DNA of 44,118 bases, from positions 1-44,118 of the forward strand of contig JAQULF010000007.1 in NCBI GenBank assembly GCA_028718745.1, in the 5' to 3' direction. This DNA comes from Patescibacteria group bacterium (GTDB lineage Bacteria > Patescibacteriota > JACPGU01). The position numbers and the translations under genes are program-made. The notes beneath the pieces are model-generated. The model saw only the letters and a list, made by a program, of their open reading frames with translations, was not told the origin of the DNA and made no database searches. Of the stretch, positions 38,957-44,118 are shown one piece after another; position 1 is the first letter of the stretch; each line of letters begins with the position of its first letter.

Positions 38957-40368
38957 AGCTTTTTTGGAAAAAGCGGTTCCGCTTTTACAATTTTTTCGCT
39001 TTCAAAAATCTTCAAGATTTTTTCAGAAGTTTCGGGCATAAAAGGTTTTAATGCTTCCCCGATAGATTTTATTGAATTTAATAAATTATTCATAACTTCA
39101 TTTAGTTTTTCTGGATTGTCTTTTATAGCCCATGGCTTTTCATCATCAACATATTTATTTGCTTCGTGAACTTTTTCCCAAATCTTTTCTAAAACTTTAT
39201 CAAATCGGTATTCTTCACTTTCATTTTTAATATCTATTCTCAAATCCTGATTCTGAAATTCGATATTATTTTTTTCCACTATATTAGTAACTCGACTAAC
39301 TAGGTTTCCCAGCGAATTAGCAAGATCACTTTCGTATCGGGCATCGAACTTCTCAAATGTAAAATCACCGTCTTCTGTCGTTGGAATTTCACGGATCAAG
39401 AAATAGCGAAGCGCGTCAGCGCCGTAGCGAGACAATGCCTCTTCGGGATCAACTACATTACCAGTGCTTTTGCTCATCTTTTTTCCACCCGAAGTTACAA
39501 ATCCGTGAATCAAAATGTTTTTAGGTGGCTGAACACCGCCTGATAGCAACATTGCTGGCCAATAGATAGCGTGAAAGCGTGTTATATCTTTTCCGATCAC
39601 ATGAGTAACGGTTGGCCAAAATGCATTAAATTTCTCCATATCATTTGGCCAGCCCAATCCAGAAATATAATTGGTCAGCGCGTCAAACCAAACATACATA
39701 TTGTGGGTCGGATCGTCAGGAACTTCAATCCCCCAGCCCACTTTTTCTTTTGGCCGCGAAATACTGAAATCCTCAATTTCCTCCAAAACATTTAGAACTT
39801 CTTTTTTTCTGTGTTCGGGAATTATTTTTATCTCATCTTTCTCAATTAAATCTTTTATTTGATTTTTATAATTTGATAATTTAAAAAACCAATTTTCTTC
39901 TTCCACAACTTCCGGTTTGCAATCATGCTCCAGACATTTGCCATCTACTAAATCGCTTTCTTTTTTGAAAGATTCGCATCCCGCGCAATATAATCCCTGA
40001 TATTTTTTCAGATAAATATCTCCTTTGGCTTTACATCTTCTCCAAAGTTCTTGCGAAGCTTGAATGTGATCTTCATCTGTCGTACGAATAAAGCGATCAT
40101 AAGAAAGATTATATTTTTCTTTCATTGCCATGAAAGCTTTTACATTTTCATCAACTAAAACCTTTGGTGCTACACCTTTTTCTTTTGCCAATAATTCCAT
40201 CTTCGTACCATGTTCATCCGAACCCGTGAGAAAAAAAACATCATCGCCTTTCTCACGGTGATAGCGAGCTATCACATCGGTCAAAACTTTTTCAAAAACA
40301 TGACCAATGTGCGGCTTGCCATTTGTGTAATCAATTGCAGTTGTAATGTAGAATTTATTTTTTTCCAT
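38947..40368 (-). CDS. metG: Methionyl-tRNA synthetase
   Basis: 473 residues, the short form without the C-terminal tRNA-binding domain. Class I motifs are intact: [12 protein letters not shown] (HIGH at 20-23) and [11 protein letters not shown] (KMSKS near 297-302). A zinc knuckle [10 protein letters not shown] / CLEHDCKPE lies near residue 128-151, [23 protein letters not shown] follows, and a helical anticodon domain ends it. The start overlaps the stop of the NIF3-like gene by 14 bases. The last codons and the stop lie in a GTA-type simple repeat. Confidence 0.97.
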   Translation of the reverse strand: MEKNKFYITTAIDYTNGKPHIGHVFEKVLTDVIARYHREKGDDVFFLTGSDEHGTKMELLAKEKGVAPKVLVDENVKAFMAMKEKYNLSYDRFIRTTDEDHIQASQELWRRCKAKGDIYLKKYQGLYCAGCESFKKESDLVDGKCLEHDCKPEVVEEENWFFKLSNYKNQIKDLIEKDEIKIIPEHRKKEVLNVLEEIEDFSISRPKEKVGWGIEVPDDPTHNMYVWFDALTNYISGLGWPNDMEKFNAFWPTVTHVIGKDITRFHAIYWPAMLLSGGVQPPKNILIHGFVTSGGKKMSKSTGNVVDPEEALSRYGADALRYFLIREIPTTEDGDFTFEKFDARYESDLANSLGNLVSRVTNIVEKNNIEFQNQDLRIDIKNESEEYRFDKVLEKIWEKVHEANKYVDDEKPWAIKDNPEKLNEVMNNLLNSIKSIGEALKPFMPETSEKILKIFESEKIVKAEPLFPKKLNT

Positions 40369-41308
40369 TTCTTTTTACCCTTATTATCCCCGAACAAGTT
40401 ATGACTTCAATACCTTTTTTCTCTAATTCATCAAAAAATAAATTCAATCCCAAAGAGTCAGAGCTCATGTGTCCGGCAATAACAACATTGATATGATATT
40501 TTTCCGCTTCTTCGCGAAACTCTTTACTCATATGCATGCCAACGATTGTGCCAACTCCTTGACCCGCCAGCCATTTATAAATATCTTTTGATCCCGATGT
40601 TCCACCGGTAATTTCCGTAAAAACAATTTTACCGCATCTTCTTTTTGGATTTCCCGCAAAAAGCATTGGGCCAGCGCCCATTTTTGTAGCTTCTCTATAT
40701 TCTGGGATTTCTTTTATCAACTTTAATAAATCCGAAACATATTCCGGTTTTTTTCTTTCAACCTCTTTTCTTAAAAATTGATAACAAAGATTATCACAAG
40801 GAGTATGCACACCAAAAAAAGGGATTTTTAATAATCTTGCTGCATCAATTGATTGATAGTGATTTGCTCCAGAAAGACTTTTTGATAACTCCGAAATTCT
40901 AATATCATATAATGCTTCGGCCACATTTATTGGTACGCCGAGATCTGCTAGCATATCAACCTGCAGATCCATAACATCATAAATCCTTGCCAAAGCTATA
41001 CCTTCGGGGTGATGACTCATTACGGCATCTACTCCTAGTTCTTTTGCTAATAACATTTCACCAGTATCAATATCAACGCCAGCTAAAAGTTTTTTTATTT
41101 TTTTATTTTCATCACCAAAATAAATTCTGGAATCTGCATAAGGATTATGTAGTCTTTCTTTATCAAAGAATTCTTTTTCTTCCTTTTTCAAATCTTCAAA
41201 TTCCTTTTTTGCGCGAACCAAGACTTTCTGAACCGTTTTTTTGTCCCGTGGATCATTTTCAATTCCGGTTTTAATGGCTAATTTGTAGATTTCATCTAAA
41301 GTTAACAT
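40355..41308 (-). CDS. NIF3-like dinuclear metal protein
   Basis: 317 residues. [29 protein letters not shown] near 70-97 matches the first metal-binding block of NIF3/YbgI proteins (D and HH), and [33 protein letters not shown] near 267-299 matches the second. The N-terminal 65 residues form a helical extension unlike short NIF3 proteins. Function of the family is uncertain (GTP cyclohydrolase I type 2 has been proposed in some bacteria). Its own promoter is at 41346-41373 and its end is coupled to metG. Confidence 0.82.
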   Translation of the reverse strand: MLTLDEIYKLAIKTGIENDPRDKKTVQKVLVRAKKEFEDLKKEEKEFFDKERLHNPYADSRIYFGDENKKIKKLLAGVDIDTGEMLLAKELGVDAVMSHHPEGIALARIYDVMDLQVDMLADLGVPINVAEALYDIRISELSKSLSGANHYQSIDAARLLKIPFFGVHTPCDNLCYQFLRKEVERKKPEYVSDLLKLIKEIPEYREATKMGAGPMLFAGNPKRRCGKIVFTEITGGTSGSKDIYKWLAGQGVGTIVGMHMSKEFREEAEKYHINVVIAGHMSSDSLGLNLFFDELEKKGIEVITCSGIIRVKRNGKK

Positions 41309-41345
41309 GGCTTTTTATTACTAATAAAAACACCCTCTATATTAT

Positions 41346-41373
41346 ATTATACCCTAAAAATTCCTTTTTTCAA
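41346..41373 (-). promoter_or_regulatory. Promoter of the NIF3-like gene and metG
   Basis: On the minus strand TTGAAA (41368-41373), 16 bases, TATAAT (41346-41351). The -35 lies in the loop side of the rsmI terminator hairpin. Confidence 0.6.
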
Positions 41374-41383
41374 AGGAATTTTT
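41356..41383. terminator. Terminator hairpin after rsmI
   Basis: AAAAATTCCTTT and AAAGGAATTTTT form a 12-base perfect stem around TTTC. On the minus strand the stem's own T5 end acts as the U-tract. Confidence 0.65.
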
Positions 41384-41446
41384 GTAGTATGTAGTAAGTA
41401 GCATGTATTATGAACTTCCCTACTACATGCTACATAATACTTACTA
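41384..41446. repeat. GTA-module inverted repeat overlapping the rsmI stop codon
   Basis: GTAGTATGTAGTAAGTAG then CATGTATTATG on the left and, after a short centre, TACTACATGCTACATAATA then CTTACTAC on the right. The arms are built of the same modules in a different order. The rsmI stop TAG (41444-41446) is part of it. Confidence 0.7.
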
Positions 41447-42124
41447 CCTGTTATTTAACACTACCACAAATTCTCCCTTCTGATTCTTGCTGGTAATTCT
41501 TTTCGCAACATCGCTGATGTTGCCTCGAATAATTTCTTCAAACTTTTTGGTTAGTTCCCTGCCAATAGCAATCTCAATATTTCCTAGACATTTTTCCAGA
41601 TCTACCAAGGTTTTGCCAATTCGATGCGGCGATTCAAAAAATATGATTGTGGTTTTTTCATTTTTTATTTTTTCAAACAAAGTCTGTCTTCCTTTTTTCT
41701 TCGGTAGAAATCCGAGAAATAAAAAATCATCGGTTGGAAATCCGCAAACCGAAAGTATAGAGGTTAAAGAACTTGCTCCAGGAATCGGAATTATTTCTAC
41801 GGCCAATCCTTTTTCTTTTTCCTCCCAGATTTTTTCAAGCAAGTAATTTCCGGGATCGCTAATCCCCGGTGTTCCGGCGTCAGTAACCAAGGCTAGATCT
41901 TTTCCCGATTTTAATAGTTCAATGATATATTCTATTTTTGAAAGCTTTGAATGTTGGTAATAAGAAATCAGAGGTTTAGATATTTCGTATCGATCAAGCA
42001 GAATCTTCGTCTTCCTCGTATCTTCCGCTAATACAAAATCCACCTTTCGCAAAACATTGAAAGCGCGAAAGGTCAGATCTTCCAAATTCCCAATTGGTGT
42101 GCCTACTATATATATAGAAGCCAT
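41444..42124 (-). CDS. rsmI: 16S rRNA cytidine(1402)-2'-O-methyltransferase
   Basis: 226 residues. IYIVGTPIGNLEDLTFRAFNVL opens the family, VDFVLAEDTRKTKILLDRYEI follows, LALVTDAGTPGISDPGNYL is the AdoMet loop, IPGASSLTSILSVCGFPTDDFLFLGFLPKKKG and FFESPHRIGKTL complete the RsmI signature, and AIGRELTKKFEEIIRG ends it. It is shorter than E. coli RsmI (286), lacking the small C-terminal part, as in many small genomes. It starts nine bases after the Nramp gene. Confidence 0.95.
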   Translation of the reverse strand: MASIYIVGTPIGNLEDLTFRAFNVLRKVDFVLAEDTRKTKILLDRYEISKPLISYYQHSKLSKIEYIIELLKSGKDLALVTDAGTPGISDPGNYLLEKIWEEKEKGLAVEIIPIPGASSLTSILSVCGFPTDDFLFLGFLPKKKGRQTLFEKIKNEKTTIIFFESPHRIGKTLVDLEKCLGNIEIAIGRELTKKFEEIIRGNISDVAKRITSKNQKGEFVVVLNNR

Positions 42125-42133
42125 AAAATTATT

Positions 42134-43432
42134 TTACCAATAGTAAAACATCAAAACTGATGCAATTAACATAACCGCAAAAGTAATCCAGCCAAGAATA
42201 TTTGAAATTGGTTTATTTTTATACTTGCCCATTACTTTCTTTTTGTTTGCCAGAATTGTGATGAAAGCAATCAAAGGAACTGCCACTACTCCATTTACCA
42301 CGGCGGAGTAAAGCAAGGCTTTCATAGGGTTAATACCGATGAAATTAATTGCGAGACCAACGAGGGTTGAAAAAATTATTACTCCATAAAAGAATTTTGC
42401 ATCTTTTAATTTATGGGATAATCCCTCTCTTGCGCCAGCTACCTCGGATAGAGCATATGCCGCAGAGCCGGCTAACACTGGAACGCCCATGAGTCCTGCT
42501 CCAATAATTCCCACGGCAAAAAGCAGATACGCTCCATTGCCGGCCAGAGGCTGTAATGCTAATGCTGCTTCTTGTGCAGAATTAATATCGGTAATGCCAT
42601 GTTTAAAAAGTGTTGCGGAACAAGCCATTACTATAGCCAATGCGATGGCTTGAGAGAAGATCATTCCCACATAAGTATCAATTCTCATCCTTTTTATTTC
42701 GCCTTTCTCAACTTTTTGACATTTTTGTCCTATTTCTTTTATTCTACCATCTTTAACTTCTTCTTCTACTTCCTCTGATGTCTGCCAAAAGAAAAGATAA
42801 GGCGAAATCGTAGTCCCAAGAAAACCAACCATGACTATTAGGAAGTCTTTATTAAATTCTATGTGCGGCAATATGGTTGATCGGAAAATTGCCAACCAAT
42901 CCTGTGGCATCATAAAGGCAACTATGAAATATCCAAAAAAAGGAATGGTTAACCATTTGAGAATTCCGGCATAAACTTTGTAAGAAATAAAAACTTCTAG
43001 CAATATTATACCGATCGTTATGCCGATGGCCCATAAATCAATGTTACCACCCAAAACCATTTTGGATGATTCTGCCATGGCGGAAATATCCGCACCGATA
43101 TTTAAAGTATTCGCACAAACCAAAAGTCCCACTGCAAAATATAGCCAATAGCGATGAAAAAACTGCTTCATATTTCCAGCCAAGCCTTTTCCGGTTACCA
43201 TCCCCAGTCTTCCGCACATTTCCTGAACTGCAATCATCATTGGCAACTGGTAAAGAGCGAGCCATGCTTGACCAAGTGAAAACTTTGCACCAGCCGCAGA
43301 ATATGTTCCAATGCCCGAAGAATCGTCATCGGAAAAACCCGTAATAACACCGGGACCGATGATGCGTTTTACATTTCTAACCTGATTTTTAAAATAATCA
43401 GTAATCTTTGTTTTTTTATTATTTTTTACCAT
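42134..43432 (-). CDS. Nramp-related metal transporter with altered metal-site motifs
   Basis: 432 residues with about eleven membrane helices in the Nramp order. TM1 reads IIGPGVITGFSDDDSSG (residues 24-40), where classical Nramps have DPGN; TM6 reads GTTISPYLFFWQTSEE (206-220), where they have MPHN. Surrounding blocks (QLPMMIAVQEMCGRLGMVTGKGL, ANTLNIGADISAMAES) are clearly Nramp. The metal-coordinating methionine is thus missing and the aspartate cluster changed, so selectivity for Mn/Fe is doubtful. Nramp-related magnesium transporters also lack this methionine, which is one option. It sits upstream of rsmI with its own likely promoter. Confidence 0.88.
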   Translation of the reverse strand: MVKNNKKTKITDYFKNQVRNVKRIIGPGVITGFSDDDSSGIGTYSAAGAKFSLGQAWLALYQLPMMIAVQEMCGRLGMVTGKGLAGNMKQFFHRYWLYFAVGLLVCANTLNIGADISAMAESSKMVLGGNIDLWAIGITIGIILLEVFISYKVYAGILKWLTIPFFGYFIVAFMMPQDWLAIFRSTILPHIEFNKDFLIVMVGFLGTTISPYLFFWQTSEEVEEEVKDGRIKEIGQKCQKVEKGEIKRMRIDTYVGMIFSQAIALAIVMACSATLFKHGITDINSAQEAALALQPLAGNGAYLLFAVGIIGAGLMGVPVLAGSAAYALSEVAGAREGLSHKLKDAKFFYGVIIFSTLVGLAINFIGINPMKALLYSAVVNGVVAVPLIAFITILANKKKVMGKYKNKPISNILGWITFAVMLIASVLMFYYW

Positions 43433-43461
43433 AATTTAAAATTTAAATATCAAAGTTTAAA

Positions 43462-43485
43462 ATTATAGAGTCGCTTCGCGACAAT
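43462..43485 (-). promoter_or_regulatory. Possible promoter of the Nramp-like gene with a palindrome in the spacer
   Basis: On the minus strand TATAAT (43462-43467) is preceded by a palindrome GTCGC-GAA-GCGAC (43470-43482) where a repressor could sit. The -35 is weak (TTATAT/TATATT). The palindrome may instead be one of the window's small repeats. Confidence 0.35.
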
Positions 43486-43508
43486 ATATAATCATTATTT
43501 TTGAATTT

Positions 43509-43550
43509 TGAATTGCAATTTTGATTTTTAATTTTTAATTTTTGATTTGG
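43509..43550. repeat. AT-rich simple repeat at the ksgA end
   Basis: Repeated ATTTTTGA/ATTTTTA units (plus strand) run through the ksgA stop codon, encoding NQIKN. Same type as in the DUF1385 gene start. Confidence 0.6.
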
Positions 43551-44118
43551 TTGTAGATCCCCAACCAATCTTCAATGGATAAATCCTGCGCCCTTGCATT
43601 CTCGCTAATTCTCATCTCCCTAAATATATCATATATCTTTTCTTTGGGAATATCCAATCCTTTCGCTAAGTTATTTACCACTAATTTCCTCTTCGCTGCA
43701 AAACCAGCATGAACCACTTTAAAAAAATATTCTGTATTTTTGTTTTCTTGTTTTTTTGCTTTTTTGATTTTCAATCTTATGACTGCGCTATCCACTTTTG
43801 GCTTCGGCCAAAAACTATTCTTGGAAACATAAAACAATATCTCCGGATCTGTAAACATTTGAACCGAAATCGCGAGTAAATTCATTTCGCCTTTCTTGCT
43901 CCGCCCTTGGCGGGGTGAAGCTACGATTCTTTCTGCCACCTCTTTTTGTACCATTAGAATCATTTCCGACGGCTTGTCCTTCATCTCAAATATCTTGCGC
44001 AACAAAAAAGATGTTAAGTAATAAGGAATATTCCCAACGATCTTATAATTTCCTTTAATTTCCGTAGAGACGCAAAATTTTGCGTCTCTACAAATTTTTA
44101 ATTTATCTAAATATTCTA
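43535..44118 (-). CDS. ksgA: 16S rRNA adenine(1518/1519) dimethyltransferase, 5' end outside the window
   Basis: Reading frame open from the window edge (first full codon at 44116) to the stop at 43535, about 194 residues. IVGNIPYYLTSFLLRK is the NLPY-type catalytic motif IV, MILMVQKEVAERI follows, then LLAISVQMFT, FWPKPKVDSAVIRL and the C-terminal helical domain (HAGFAAKRKLVVNNLAKGL). It dimethylates two adenines at the 3' end of 16S rRNA. Three repeat-derived stretches are read through: [10 protein letters not shown] (44064-44091) just before motif IV, ASPRQGRSKKGE (43899-43915) and KKAKKQENK (43740-43767). A shorter start at 44005 would cut off motif IV and is rejected. Confidence 0.94.
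   Translation of the reverse strand, partial: EYLDKLKICRDAKFCVSTEIKGNYKIVGNIPYYLTSFLLRKIFEMKDKPSEMILMVQKEVAERIVASPRQGRSKKGEMNLLAISVQMFTDPEILFYVSKNSFWPKPKVDSAVIRLKIKKAKKQENKNTEYFFKVVHAGFAAKRKLVVNNLAKGLDIPKEKIYDIFREMRISENARAQDLSIEDWLGIYNQIKN
43740..43767. repeat. 28-base A/T-rich repeat in ksgA, identical copy in secA
   Basis: Identical to 33135-33162 and read in the same frame (KKAKKQEN). Confidence 0.8.
43899..43915. repeat. SPRQG-type palindrome in ksgA
   Basis: CTCCGCC-CTT-GGCGGGG (one G-T pair), read on the minus strand as part of ASPRQGRSK. Confidence 0.7.
44064..44091. repeat. 28-base perfect palindrome, GTAGAGACG family, in ksgA
   Basis: Identical to 22617-22644 in recG, but read in another frame as [10 protein letters not shown]. 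Confidence 0.9.

Noticed and set aside
42852-43265. Minus-strand frames of 60 and 73 residues inside the Nramp gene
   Set aside because: They are other-frame readings of a membrane-protein gene and look like noise.

Overview
The window reads as a chromosomal segment of a Candidate Phyla Radiation (Patescibacteria) bacterium, probably of the Parcubacteria type. It is AT-rich and gene-dense, with short intergenic gaps and compact versions of housekeeping proteins. In-frame palindromic repeat peptides such as [21 protein letters not shown] and SPRQG sit inside conserved genes, as is typical of this radiation. The lineage call is inference from gene style; no rRNA is present to settle it.

Layout. 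Positions 1-1430 hold a cut-off gene and three small genes (membrane protein, cytidylyltransferase-like protein, membrane-anchored protein). Positions 1541-1814 hold what looks like a free-standing structured RNA gene with a textbook promoter and terminator. xseB-xseA (exonuclease VII) follow. Positions 3488-10997 form a defence island of two transcription units. The first is an AAA ATPase plus RloB-like pair (AbiL/OLD-like logic). The second is a tight five-gene operon: a DUF262-HNH protein, an EcoRI-family adenine methyltransferase, a DUF6602 nuclease-like protein, a second DUF262-HNH protein and a small membrane protein. I regard this operon as the best candidate for an undescribed system. 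Positions 11101-16903 hold thiol-redox genes (ferredoxin:thioredoxin reductase-like protein, glutaredoxin, thioredoxin) around a lower-glycolysis block (gapN, a PfkB-family kinase, class II aldolase, tpiA).

Positions 16961-24234 carry a DUF1385 membrane protein, malic enzyme, tRNA-Leu(UAG), a ComEA-like DNA-uptake protein, rsmD, pyrB and recG. recG is riddled with palindromic repeats. A short plus-strand RNA with a 10-codon reading frame lies at 24354-24448, then uvrA. Positions 27680-30928 are a plus-strand block: bactofilin, a diacylglycerol-kinase-like protein, infC-rpmI-rplT and a membrane-anchored protein. A bidirectional terminator separates it from the minus-strand block secA, hpf, serS, lysS, tatD, an EamA transporter, metG, a NIF3-like gene, rsmI, an atypical Nramp transporter and a ksgA gene cut by the window end.

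Common thread. Several palindromic and simple-sequence repeat families are scattered through the window. Many lie inside genes, always in frames that avoid the TAG they contain, or exactly at gene ends where they supply the stop codon. Together with the defence operon and the two putative RNAs they are the main points of interest. All functional calls rest on reading motifs by eye; no database search was possible.
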